This document shows, in pieces, positions 1 to 7,512 of a stretch of 22,158 nt of DNA. A model generated the notes under the pieces. That model made no database searches. It was given only the letters and a program-made list of their open reading frames with translations, and was not told the DNA's origin. The translations under genes and the position numbers were made by a program. The stretch covers positions 1-22,158 of the forward strand of contig CAVKHV010000024.1 of NCBI GenBank assembly GCA_963656085.1. The letters run 5' to 3'. Origin of the DNA: CAVALG01 sp963656085 (GTDB taxonomy: Bacteria > Bacillota > Clostridia > Oscillospirales > Acutalibacteraceae). Position 1 is the first letter of the stretch. Every line of letters starts with the position of its first letter.

Positions 1-195
1 CCTGCGCGCTTTATACTTGAGCATCTTAAAGAAAAGGGCGCAAGGGTAACCGTAAATTCAGACGCGCACTGTGCCGATAATATTGCTTTCGGATTTGCGA
101 ATGCGCTTACACTCTTAAAAGATGTCGGCTTTAAGGAAATAACCGTGCTTACCGCGTCGGGTTTTGCTCAAAAACCGCTTGACCCGAAAAACTGA
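1..195 (+). CDS. PHP-domain phosphatase, histidinol-phosphatase-like (3' end only)
   Basis: The reading frame is open from base 1 to a TGA at 193-195 and gives the last 64 residues of a protein cut by the window edge. It contains an NSDAH motif followed by a phenylalanine/glycine-rich stretch and a helix ending LLKDVGFKEI. This is how the C-terminal part of PHP-family histidinol phosphatases (HisJ/HisK type) looks, where the Asp and His of SDAH are metal ligands. The family removes phosphate from histidinol phosphate in histidine synthesis, but other PHP phosphoesterases share the motif, so the substrate is not certain. The gene ends about 30 bases before the thrS promoter. Confidence 0.65.
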   Translation, partial: PARFILEHLKEKGARVTVNSDAHCADNIAFGFANALTLLKDVGFKEITVLTASGFAQKPLDPKN

Positions 196-225
196 AAAAA
201 TTGTTGTTTTATTGTACAAAATTAC

Positions 226-254
226 TTGACAAAGCCGTGTGTGCATAATAAAAT
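226..254 (+). promoter_or_regulatory. Sigma-A-type promoter of the thrS leader
   Basis: TTGACA at 226-231 and TAAAAT at 249-254 are separated by 17 bases, close to the housekeeping consensus. Transcription would start near 261, just before the T-box leader. Confidence 0.75.
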
Positions 255-261
255 AAATATG

Positions 262-490
262 TGAAATCGTTGAGAGGGACAGTAACTGCCTGTTTTGCTT
301 TAATCAGAGATAACAACCGTAGCTGAGAGGTTGTTTTAAAGCGTTTGTGCAGCGAAAACCACCCTTGAGTGCAGGCAGGTAACAACGTCTGACGGGTAAC
401 CGCGTTATAGGTTTTAAGGGGCGCTTTGCGCAATCCGGGTGGAACCGTGGAGTAATTTACTTCATCCCGTTTCGGGATGGAGTTTTTTTA
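262..490 (+). promoter_or_regulatory. T-box riboswitch leader, threonine-specific
   Basis: This untranslated leader precedes thrS and has the parts of a transcriptional T-box. Stem I can be closed by CTGCCTG (286-292) with CAGGCAG (372-378). It continues as GCTTTAA (297-303) with TTAAAGC (336-342), and an apical helix AACAACC (312-318) with GGTTGTT (329-335). An ACC triplet at 358-360 (a second ACC follows directly) lies on the 3' side of stem I where the specifier codon sits, and ACC codes for threonine. The conserved T-box GGGTGGAACCGTGG is at 437-450. Uncharged tRNA-Thr would stabilise an antiterminator and allow thrS transcription. Which ACC is the true specifier, and exact helix ends, are my reading by eye. 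Confidence 0.88.
461..489 (+). terminator. T-box-controlled intrinsic terminator
   Basis: CATCCCG (463-469) pairs with CGGGATG (473-479) around a TTT loop and is followed by a seven-T run at 483-489. The 5' arm CATCCCG can instead pair with the CGGG next to the T-box sequence, which is the expected terminator/antiterminator switch. Confidence 0.85.
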
Positions 491-521
491 TGTTAATTTA
501 AAACGAAAGAGGTTTTTTATT

Positions 522-2429
522 ATGGTTAATATCAATCTGAAAGGCGACGTTAAAAGTTTTAATAACGGCGTTACGCCTTATGAGGTTGCCGAAAGTATCG
601 GTGCGGGACTTGCAAAAGCTGCCTGCGCCGCTAAAATCGACGGTACGGAGTGTGATTTGCGGACACCCATAAATGATGATTGCACACTTGAAATACTGAC
701 CTTTGACAGCGATTTCGGTAAAGGTGCTTTCAGGCACACGGCGTCGCACATTATGGCGCAGGCAATCAAACGGCTTTACCCCGATACAAAACTTGCGATC
801 GGTCCTAAAGTAGCGGACGGATTTTATTATGATATTGACCGTGATGTTCCGCTTACGGAAGACGATCTTGCAAAAATAGAAAAAGAAATGACAAAGATCG
901 TGAGTGAAGATCTGCCGCTCGTACGCTCGGTTAAACCGAGAGAGGAAGCCATTGAGTATTTTAAAGAAAGAAACGAGCCGTATAAGGTTGAACTTATTGA
1001 AGACCTACCCGAAGACGCCGAGATCAGTTTTTACTCGCAAGGCGAGTTTACCGACCTTTGCGCGGGCCCGCACCTTATGTCCACAAAACCCGTTAAGGCG
1101 TTCAAACTTACAAGCCTTGCCGGCGCTTACTGGAGAGGTAACGAGAAAAATAAAATGCTCCAGCGTATATACGGCACCGCTTTTCCGAAAAAGAGCGAAC
1201 TTGATGAATACCTCAATATGCTTGAAGAAGCCAAAAAGCGCGATCACAGAAAGCTCGGCAAAGAACTGGGTCTGTTTATGATGCGTGAGGAGGGACCCGG
1301 TTTCCCGTTCTTCCTGCCTAAGGGTATGGTGCTTAAAAACATTCTGCTTGATTACTGGCGCGAAATTCATAAAAAGGCAGGATATCTTGAAATATCGACG
1401 CCCATAATGCTCAGCCGCCATTTATGGGAAACTTCGGGGCACTGGGAACATTATAAAGAAAATATGTATACAACCGTTATTGACGGCGAAGATTTTGCTA
1501 TTAAACCGATGAACTGCCCGGGCGGTATACTTGTTTACCAGTCCGAGTTGCGTTCATACCGTGACCTGCCGCTTCGCATAGGTGAACTCGGCTTGGTTCA
1601 CCGCCACGAAAAATCGGGTCAGCTTCACGGTCTTATGCGCGTTCGCTGCTTTACACAGGATGACGCTCACATATTTATGACGCCCGAACAGATACGTGAT
1701 GAAATCAAGGACGTTGCAAAACTTATTGACAGCGTTTATAACCTGTTCGGCTTTAAATATCATGTTGAACTTTCAACACGCCCTGATGACAGTATGGGCA
1801 GCGACGAAGATTGGGAGATGGCTACCGAAGCGCTGCGCGGTGCGCTTGACGACCTGGGGCTTGACTATGTGGTCAATGAGGGTGACGGTGCGTTCTACGG
1901 ACCGAAGATCGACTTCCATCTTGAAGACTCTATAGGCAGAACATGGCAGTGCGGCACAATCCAACTTGACTTCCAGTTACCGTTGAGGTTCGGCTGCGAA
2001 TACACCGGTGCTGACGGTGAAAAGCACAGACCGATAATGATTCACCGTGTTGCTTTCGGCTCTATCGAACGTTTCATCGGTATACTTATCGAGCATTTTG
2101 CGGGGGCTTTCCCGATGTGGCTTGCGCCCGTACAGGTGAAAATTGTCCCGATTTCCGACCGTCACCACGATTATTCACATAAGGTTAAGGAAATTCTTGA
2201 AAATGCCGGATTGCGTGTTGAGGTCGATGACCGTTCGGAAAAACTCGGTTACAAACTCAGGGAGGCACAGCTGCAAAAAATCCCCTATATGCTTGTTATC
2301 GGCGACAAAGAAATTGAAAACGGCACCGTTTCCGTAAGGCGCAGAGGCGAAGGCGACATAGGCTCAATGGATATTGACGGTTTTGCTGCGCTTGCCGCGG
2401 AAGATGTTGAAAGCAAAGTAATAAGATAA
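522..2429 (+). CDS. thrS: Threonyl-tRNA synthetase
   Basis: Class II aminoacyl-tRNA synthetase that charges tRNA-Thr in the cytoplasm; 635 residues from this start, close to the E. coli enzyme (about 640). An N-terminal TGS domain covers roughly residues 1-60. The editing (tRNA-SAD) domain follows, with HTASH at 72-76 and the CAGPH motif at 180-184. The catalytic core runs from about 245 to 535: MNCPGG with zinc ligand Cys332, motif 2 around HRHEKSG (360-366), zinc ligands His383 and His508, and motif 3 ending near SIERFIG. The C-terminal anticodon-binding domain covers about 540-635. An in-frame ATG at 477 lies inside the terminator stem and has no ribosome binding site. ATG 522 has AAAGAGG nine bases upstream and gives the canonical N terminus, so I chose it. 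Expression is governed by the T-box leader. Confidence 0.97.
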   Translation: MVNINLKGDVKSFNNGVTPYEVAESIGAGLAKAACAAKIDGTECDLRTPINDDCTLEILTFDSDFGKGAFRHTASHIMAQAIKRLYPDTKLAIGPKVADGFYYDIDRDVPLTEDDLAKIEKEMTKIVSEDLPLVRSVKPREEAIEYFKERNEPYKVELIEDLPEDAEISFYSQGEFTDLCAGPHLMSTKPVKAFKLTSLAGAYWRGNEKNKMLQRIYGTAFPKKSELDEYLNMLEEAKKRDHRKLGKELGLFMMREEGPGFPFFLPKGMVLKNILLDYWREIHKKAGYLEISTPIMLSRHLWETSGHWEHYKENMYTTVIDGEDFAIKPMNCPGGILVYQSELRSYRDLPLRIGELGLVHRHEKSGQLHGLMRVRCFTQDDAHIFMTPEQIRDEIKDVAKLIDSVYNLFGFKYHVELSTRPDDSMGSDEDWEMATEALRGALDDLGLDYVVNEGDGAFYGPKIDFHLEDSIGRTWQCGTIQLDFQLPLRFGCEYTGADGEKHRPIMIHRVAFGSIERFIGILIEHFAGAFPMWLAPVQVKIVPISDRHHDYSHKVKEILENAGLRVEVDDRSEKLGYKLREAQLQKIPYMLVIGDKEIENGTVSVRRRGEGDIGSMDIDGFAALAAEDVESKVIR

Positions 2430-2442
2430 GGGGCATAAAGCA

Positions 2443-3027
2443 ATGAAGGTGGATGAAGATTTTACCGACACTCCTGAGGGAAGTAAGGAAGATACAAAAG
2501 GATTTAAACCGTATAAAATTATCTTGCCTTTAATTTGTCTTGCGCTGTCTGCCGTTATTGTTTATTTTACGGTCGGCATATATAAAAAGACAGATTCGGG
2601 CAGCGGATTTTCAAAATCTTATTCGGCGGAGAGCAGCGGTAAGAGAGAAATGGGCAATGCGGAAAAGGACGAAGAACCAAAAGAGTCTGAGGACGAGAGT
2701 TCGGAAAGCAGTACCGCAGTGCCTGATGATGATATACCAAGCGAGCCGACAGTTGCCGAATCACAGAGTTCGGCAACGGCGACATCTTCGCAGACAACCG
2801 CCTCAAAAAGCAGCCCTAAAGCAAACAACACCGCTGTTGTTAATATAAACACTGCCGGAAAGGAAGAATTAATGACCCTTTACGGCATTGGCGAGACCAA
2901 GGCACAGCGGATTATTGATTACAGAAATTCTTACGGTTCTTTTCAGAGTATTGAACAGATCACAGCAGTTTCGGGGATAGGAGAAAAGACGTTTTTAAAG
3001 AACAAAGATCGCCTTACGGTAGGGTGA
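2443..3027 (+). CDS. ComEA-like helix-hairpin-helix DNA-binding membrane protein
   Basis: 194 residues. A short cytoplasmic N terminus is followed by one membrane segment (about 25-47). Then comes a low-complexity Ser/Glu/Thr/Ala-rich linker (about 50-130) and a C-terminal paired helix-hairpin-helix domain: VNINTAGKEEL at 133-143, GIGETKAQRII at 148-158 and VSGIGEKT at 176-183. This is the ComEA type of DNA-binding module that captures double-stranded DNA outside the membrane during natural transformation. Most ComEA proteins have an SLBB domain between the membrane segment and the hairpins; I see only a disordered linker here, so the role in DNA uptake is inferred. The start codon follows the thrS stop by 13 bases and its AAGGGG ribosome binding site overlaps that stop, so it is probably co-transcribed with thrS. 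No other competence gene is visible. Confidence 0.8.
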   Translation: MKVDEDFTDTPEGSKEDTKGFKPYKIILPLICLALSAVIVYFTVGIYKKTDSGSGFSKSYSAESSGKREMGNAEKDEEPKESEDESSESSTAVPDDDIPSEPTVAESQSSATATSSQTTASKSSPKANNTAVVNINTAGKEELMTLYGIGETKAQRIIDYRNSYGSFQSIEQITAVSGIGEKTFLKNKDRLTVG

Positions 3028-3093
3028 GTCCTTTAGACGTGATGCGCCCGACTTAAATACAATATATTATTAAGGGATAGGAAATAATTTTTT

Positions 3094-4572
3094 ATGATGA
3101 AATTGGGTTTTGATAACGATAAGTACTTAAAAATGCAATCCGAGCATATTCAAGAACGTATAAACAAGTTTGACGGTAAGCTGTACCTTGAACTCGGCGG
3201 CAAGTTGTTTGACGATTACCACGCCTCCCGCGTTTTACCCGGATTTTTGCCGGACAGCAAGATAAAAATGCTTTTGCATTTATCCGACTGTGCGGAAATA
3301 GTTATCGCAATAAATGCCGGAGATATTGAGAAAAACAAGATCAGGGGCGATCTCGGAATTTCATATGAGCACGACGTGGTTCGCCTTATAAGCGCCTTTA
3401 AGAATATGGGGCTTTATGTAAGCAGTGTTGTTATGACCCAGTATGCGGGTCAATATGCGGCGGATGTTTTTAAGAAAAAACTTGCAAATCTCGGAATAAA
3501 GGTGTATCTGCATTATCCGATAGTGGGTTATCCAAACAATATTCCCTTGATAGTAAGTGATGACGGATACGGCAGAAACGAGTACATAGAAACCGCAAGG
3601 CCGCTTGTTATTGTTACGGCGCCCGGTCCCGGCAGCGGAAAACTGGCTACCTGTCTTTCGCAACTTTACCACGAGCATAAGCGCGGCGTGACTGCGGGTT
3701 ATGCTAAGTTTGAAACATTTCCTATTTGGAATTTACCCCTTAAACATCCCGTCAACCTTGCATATGAAGCGGCAACCGCAGATCTTAATGACCTTAATAT
3801 GATCGACCCGTTCCATCTTGAAACATACGGGAAAATGACGGTAAACTACAACCGTGACGTTGAAGCGTTCCCGTTGCTTAAGGCGATGCTTGAAAAAATT
3901 TCGGGCAAAAGCCCATACAATTCCCCTACCGATATGGGCGTTAATATGGCAGGCAACTGTATATTTGACGATGACGCGGTGTGCGATGCCGCCCGTGCAG
4001 AAATAATCCGCAGATATTATAAAGTGTGCTGCGATAAACTTATGGGAAGAGTGGGCGAGAACGCCGTTACTAAAGTCGAATCTATAATGCAGCAGGCAGA
4101 CGTAACCACGGATGACCGCAAAGTCGTTAAATACGCGCTTGAAAAGGCAGAAAAATCAGGTGCTCACGCTGTTGCAATAGAATTGGATGACGGAACGGTC
4201 GTCACGGGCAAGTCAAGCGACCTTTTAGGCTCGGTTTCGGCGGCATTGCTTAATGCAATGAAGGTTATGGCAAAAATAAACGACGATGTACCGCTGCTTT
4301 CACAATCTATAATTGAGCCGATTATAAAACTGAAACGGGAAATTCTTAATTCTGTTACATCACATTTGGACTCCAACGAAATGTTGATAGCTCTTTCAAG
4401 CAGTGCAATTGTAAATCCGCAGGCAAGTCACGCGCTCAACACGGTTTCACGTTTAAAGGGAACCGAGCTTCATTCTTCGGTAATCCTTTGTGAAGCGGAC
4501 GAGCATGTTTTAAAAAAGCTCGGCGTAAATTATACCTGCGAACCGGTAAGACGAACCAAAAGCCTTTATTAA
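3094..4572 (+). CDS. DUF1846 (UPF0371) family protein
   Basis: 492 residues, matching the usual length of the DUF1846 family as I recognise it from the N terminus (GFDNDKYLKMQSEHI, then KLYLELGGKLFDDYHA at about 29-44) and overall pattern. A glycine-rich, P-loop-like sequence TAPGPGSGK sits at about 175-183, followed by a helix LATCLSQLYHEHKRG. The C-terminal half contains a conserved-looking DMGVNMAGNCI at about 280-290. No signal peptide or membrane segment is visible, so it should be cytoplasmic. The biochemical role of the family is not established to my knowledge, and I do not assign one. ATG 3094 and ATG 3097 are both possible; AGGAA lies ten bases upstream of the first. The next gene follows after 15 bases, with its ribosome binding site overlapping this stop codon. 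Confidence 0.85.
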   Translation: MMKLGFDNDKYLKMQSEHIQERINKFDGKLYLELGGKLFDDYHASRVLPGFLPDSKIKMLLHLSDCAEIVIAINAGDIEKNKIRGDLGISYEHDVVRLISAFKNMGLYVSSVVMTQYAGQYAADVFKKKLANLGIKVYLHYPIVGYPNNIPLIVSDDGYGRNEYIETARPLVIVTAPGPGSGKLATCLSQLYHEHKRGVTAGYAKFETFPIWNLPLKHPVNLAYEAATADLNDLNMIDPFHLETYGKMTVNYNRDVEAFPLLKAMLEKISGKSPYNSPTDMGVNMAGNCIFDDDAVCDAARAEIIRRYYKVCCDKLMGRVGENAVTKVESIMQQADVTTDDRKVVKYALEKAEKSGAHAVAIELDDGTVVTGKSSDLLGSVSAALLNAMKVMAKINDDVPLLSQSIIEPIIKLKREILNSVTSHLDSNEMLIALSSSAIVNPQASHALNTVSRLKGTELHSSVILCEADEHVLKKLGVNYTCEPVRRTKSLY

Positions 4573-4587
4573 GGAGAGTGTTTTAAT

Positions 4588-6312
4588 ATGAGCAATATTC
4601 CGAGACCCGAACACCCGAAACCCCAGTTTGAACGTGCCGATTGGCTTAATTTAAACGGCGAATGGCAATTCGAAATTGATAACGGCCGCAGCGGCGAAGC
4701 ACGCGGACTTTTTAAAAATGACGCCGTTTTATCACAAAAAATCATTGTTCCGTTCTGCCCCGAAAGTAAACTTTCGGGTTTAGAGCATAAAGACTTTATG
4801 TACGGCGTTTGGTATAAACGCAGTTTTGAACTCACCTCTGATAAACTTGCGGGAAGAGTGTTTATTCATTTCGGTGCCGTAGACTATGAAACCGCGGTTT
4901 ATGTAAATGAAAAAAAGGTCGGAACGCACAAGGGCGGATATATTTCCTTTAAATTTGATATTACCGATTTTGTGAAAGAAGGGGAAAATATTGTCGCCGT
5001 TTATGCAATTGACGATACGAGGAGTCATTTCATCCCGTCCGGAAAACAGTGCGTAGAATTTGAGTCCACAGGCTGTTATTATACAAGAACAACGGGAATT
5101 TGGCAGACGGTATGGCTTGAATTCACGCCTAAGGCATACATAAAAAGCGTTAAATATTATCCGAATATCAAACAATCGTCGGTTGCTATGCTTGTTGATG
5201 TCAGCGGCAGCGGAAAACTTGATATTACCGTTTCATATAACGGCAAGACAGTTGGTAAAACTTCATTTTCGGCTTGGGGCGGAATAAACCGCGCCGATAT
5301 ATCATTAAGTGAAACCCATTTGTGGGACATCGGTAAGGGTGAACTGTATGATGTTCAAATTAAATTTGAAGACGATACCGTTAATTCTTATTTCGGGCTG
5401 CGTGAAATAACCCTTGAAGGCGACCGTTTTCTGTTAAACGGGCGCTCGGTTTATCAGCGCCTGATACTGGACCAGGGGTTTTATCCCGACGGAATTTATA
5501 CCGCGCCTACCGACGCCGACCTTAAAAAAGATATTGAACTGGGGCTTTCCTGCGGATTTAACGGCGCAAGAATGCACCAAAAAATATTTGAAGAACGCTA
5601 TCTCTATTATTGCGATAAACTCGGTTACATAACCTGGGGCGAATACCCAAGTTGGGGTATAGACCATTCAAACGGCGAGGCGATTTATTCCGTGCTGCCC
5701 GAATGGCTCCAAGAACTCGAAAGAGATTTTAACCACCCGTCAATAATCGGTTGGTGCCCGATGAACGAAACCTGGCCGTTTGAGGACAGGATGCAAAGGG
5801 ACGACCTTTTAAGAATGTTGTACAGGACCACCAAGGCAATTGACCCGCAGCGCCCCTGCATTGACACAAGCGGTTGGTTTCATGTTGAAACCGATATGTT
5901 TGATGTTCACGATTATGAGCAGGACGCCGCAAAGTTTAAAGAGAGATATGACACGCTTATGGAAACGGGTGAGATATATGATTGGACTAATGACAAGAAC
6001 AATCATTTCAACCGCCAGCACCATAAAGGCGAACCTGCGTTTTTAAGCGAGTACGGCGGTATTCAGTGGACCGAGAATAAAAACGCCTGGGGCTACGGAA
6101 ATGAGCCTAAAACTTTAGAGGAGTTTTATGACAGGTTTAAAGGTTTTGCCGACGCGCTGCTTGATAATACAAAGATGTGCGCGCTTTGTTACACCCAACT
6201 TACGGATGTTGAGCAGGAGTGCAACGGTCTGTTTTATTATGACCGCACCCCGAAATTCGACACCGATATTTTAAAGGCGGCAATGTCTAAAAAAGCGGCA
6301 ATAGAGGATTAA
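4588..6312 (+). CDS. Glycoside hydrolase family 2 protein (short three-domain form)
   Basis: 574 residues, without signal peptide. Residues about 15-180 form the GH2 sugar-binding jelly-roll domain (LNLNGEWQFEI, then GVWYKRSF, then TTGIWQTVWLE at 168-178). Residues about 185-280 are the immunoglobulin-like middle domain, and about 280-570 the TIM barrel. The likely acid/base is Glu394 in CPMNETW and the likely nucleophile Glu488 in FLSEYGG, so both catalytic carboxylates are present. GH2 enzymes are retaining exo-beta-glycosidases (galactosidase, glucuronidase, mannosidase and others). Specificity cannot be read from these motifs, and the LacZ small-chain domain is absent. The AAGGAGAG ribosome binding site at 4571-4578 overlaps the stop of the DUF1846 gene, suggesting translational coupling. 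Confidence 0.9.
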   Translation: MSNIPRPEHPKPQFERADWLNLNGEWQFEIDNGRSGEARGLFKNDAVLSQKIIVPFCPESKLSGLEHKDFMYGVWYKRSFELTSDKLAGRVFIHFGAVDYETAVYVNEKKVGTHKGGYISFKFDITDFVKEGENIVAVYAIDDTRSHFIPSGKQCVEFESTGCYYTRTTGIWQTVWLEFTPKAYIKSVKYYPNIKQSSVAMLVDVSGSGKLDITVSYNGKTVGKTSFSAWGGINRADISLSETHLWDIGKGELYDVQIKFEDDTVNSYFGLREITLEGDRFLLNGRSVYQRLILDQGFYPDGIYTAPTDADLKKDIELGLSCGFNGARMHQKIFEERYLYYCDKLGYITWGEYPSWGIDHSNGEAIYSVLPEWLQELERDFNHPSIIGWCPMNETWPFEDRMQRDDLLRMLYRTTKAIDPQRPCIDTSGWFHVETDMFDVHDYEQDAAKFKERYDTLMETGEIYDWTNDKNNHFNRQHHKGEPAFLSEYGGIQWTENKNAWGYGNEPKTLEEFYDRFKGFADALLDNTKMCALCYTQLTDVEQECNGLFYYDRTPKFDTDILKAAMSKKAAIED

Positions 6313-6418
6313 AACAACAAACAACAGAGCCGACGTTTTTTAATAACCGTAGGCTCTCAGACTTAAGGCTTCAGCCGGTTGAGGACGAGAAGTCCGAAAC
6401 AGACAACCACCCGCTATG
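6313..6418 (+). other. Hairpin-rich segment of unknown nature (possible structured RNA or 3' UTR)
   Basis: This stretch between the GH2 stop and an insertion-sequence remnant has no plausible gene but several nested inverted repeats. AGAGCC-G-ACG (6326-6335) pairs with CGT-A-GGCTCT (6348-6357). GGC-TTCA-GCC is at 6367-6376. GGTTG (6377-6381) pairs with CAACC (6404-6408) around an inner hairpin GGAC-GAGAA-GTCC (6383-6395). GACTT (6360-6364) could alternatively pair with AAGTC (6390-6394). No T run follows the first hairpin, so it is not a classic terminator. I do not recognise an RNA family. Confidence 0.35.
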
Positions 6419-6560
6419 TGAACTTGTCAAGTAAAAGTAGACAGTGAAAATCACTGATTATTCAAACCCTTGTTCAATTCTATATTGAACAGGGGTTTTG
6501 TAATTTACTATTGCATTTGACGTGTGGTTTTAATTGGATAATTGTACCTGTAAACCGATA
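6419..6560 (-). mobile_element. Right-end remnant of an IS3-family insertion sequence
   Basis: The right-hand end of an IS3-type element lies here in minus orientation. The left edge starts TGAACTTGTCAAG and runs on to AGTAGACA (6436-6443), the TG-starting pattern of IS3-family termini. The transposase stop codon follows (TTA on the + strand at 6458-6460), then the last part of the transposase (see the pseudogene entry). The rest of the element is missing: sequence after about 6560 belongs to a different gene. An inverted repeat at 6464-6499 (ACCCTTGTTCAAT with ATTGAACAGGGGT) lies within the transposase tail. Family assignment rests on the C-terminal protein motif and the end sequence by eye. 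Confidence 0.6.
6458..6559 (-). pseudogene. IS3-family transposase (OrfB) C-terminal fragment, frameshifted
   Basis: Read on the minus strand, the last codons before the stop give YKTPVQYRIEQGFE, resembling the tail after the integrase core of IS3-type OrfB transposases. About 60 bases earlier a different frame gives YRYNYPIK, like the YNxxRPH segment that normally precedes it, and HTSNA appears only after a frame change. A frameshift and loss of the whole catalytic domain make this non-functional. Confidence 0.6.
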
Positions 6561-7229
6561 GAACACTTGGGTTTGACCCGTCAAGCATAACGAACGATAT
6601 TCTGGCTTCGGCCCGCATCTGTCAAACGGAATTCGGCGAAATAAGAATTCCCGACCCCTATCACCATGCGATTATAAATTTGTTGCATATATACAGACAT
6701 TATGTCGGCGACGGAATAGGGCTTCGCCACCTTTGTGATTGGGCGGTTTTTGTTGCTTCGAAAGATTATGACGATATTGCCGATAAACTTCTTGAATTCA
6801 CCGATAAATGGAATTTAACACGCTTTTTTTCAAATGTTATCTCAGATTTCGGTTCAATATTTGGGAATTAAAAACAAGGACAGTTTCGGGAAATTTGACG
6901 AAAAACTCTGCCGTGAATTTATGGACGATGTTATCGGACTTGGAAGTTTCGGCAGAAAAAGTGCAGATCACAATGGACTTTACAATTTTTTCAATGCTAA
7001 AAAACTTGATAGAAGGGGTGGAAATTATATATCCACTTTCTTTTCATCGATCAAGTCGGCTGTCTGCGTACATTGGCCGACAGCCGAACACAATATATTT
7101 CTTTTAATTATCGGCACGGTTTTCTTCTCAACCAGATATTGGATTCTAGTTATTATGGGAAAGCGGGAAAAGGGACATCTGATAAAGGATTATAGCAATG
7201 CAAAAAAAATAAACGAAATTACGCGATAA
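6554..7229 (+). pseudogene. Nucleotidyltransferase-like (NTP_transf_5-type) gene, 5'-truncated and frameshifted
   Basis: From 6554 an open frame without a start codon reads on to 6871 and contains IRIPDPYHHAIINLLHI followed by YVGDGIGLRHLCDWAVF. The HxxxH...GxGLRxLCDW pattern is what I associate with the uncharacterised nucleotidyltransferase family NTP_transf_5, often found near surface-polysaccharide genes. The protein then continues in another frame from about 6834 (VQYLGIKNKDSFGKF) to a stop at 7229, including EFMDDVIGLGSFGRK and a C-terminal STRYWILVIMGKREKGHL. The two frames differ by one base, so a single indel near 6834-6870 explains the break. The 5' part is gone where the IS3 remnant ends. 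Family name is from memory of motifs; that the gene is broken is visible directly. Confidence 0.55.
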
Positions 7230-7313
7230 ACTAATTGATAATAAAAGTTCAGACCAAACCTAAAAGTAGTAAGCTGCAAGCTAAATACACTGACAAAAAA
7301 TACACAGAATAGT

Positions 7314-7480
7314 GTTTTCATCAAAAAGACGATTAAAAACAACGGGAAATTAAAACTTTTGATTATTGTCGGTACTCGCCCGGAAATTATCCGTCCGGCG
7401 GCTGTAATTAACAAGTGCCGCGAATACTTTTAATTGTATTTTGGCGCACACAGGGCAATATTACGATTATAACCTTAGCG
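7314..7480 (+). pseudogene. wecB: wecB fragment: N terminus of UDP-GlcNAc 2-epimerase, frameshifted
   Basis: Codons from about 7350 read LKLLIIVGTRPEIIRPAAV and then INKCREYF before a TAA at 7431-7433. Shifting one base in the T run at 7428-7431 restores NCILAHTGQYYDYNLS up to about 7479. VGTRPEIIR and HTGQxYDYNL are the hallmark N-terminal motifs of non-hydrolysing UDP-N-acetylglucosamine 2-epimerase, which makes UDP-ManNAc for surface polysaccharides. Only about 50 of the usual 370 or so residues remain; similarity stops at the hairpin starting at 7478. The segment is a dead fragment. The start is not defined, since the frame is open upstream without a clear ribosome binding site. Confidence 0.75.
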
Positions 7481-7505
7481 GAAGGCATTGAATTTTGCCT
7501 TCCGC
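7478..7505 (+). terminator. Perfect hairpin, possible terminator
   Basis: GCGGAAGGC (7478-7486) pairs with GCCTTCCGC (7497-7505), extended by one A-T pair, around an eight-base loop. It is followed by GTTGCC rather than a T run, so intrinsic termination on the + strand is weak. It marks the boundary between the wecB fragment and the cwlD-like gene. Confidence 0.4.
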
Positions 7506-7512
7506 GTTGCCA

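Noticed and set aside
477..521. N-terminal extension of ThrS from ATG 477
   Set aside because: The ATG lies in the terminator stem of the T-box leader; the real ribosome binding site precedes ATG 522.
6379..6399. TTGAGGA followed by a short hairpin and GAAAC looks like a hammerhead ribozyme core
   Set aside because: The first core base is T instead of C, the GA of the core would be consumed by the adjacent stem, and the flanking GGTTG/CAACC arms pair with each other rather than in the hammerhead topology.
6464..6499. Strong inverted repeat with a TTTT tail that could be a terminator for the GH2 gene
   Set aside because: It lies within the last codons of the IS3 transposase remnant and so most likely came with the insertion; it may act as a terminator incidentally, but I cannot call it one for the host gene.
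6808..7107. 99-codon open frame on the + strand
   Set aside because: It overlaps the two other frames that carry the nucleotidyltransferase motifs and shows no recognisable protein pattern itself.
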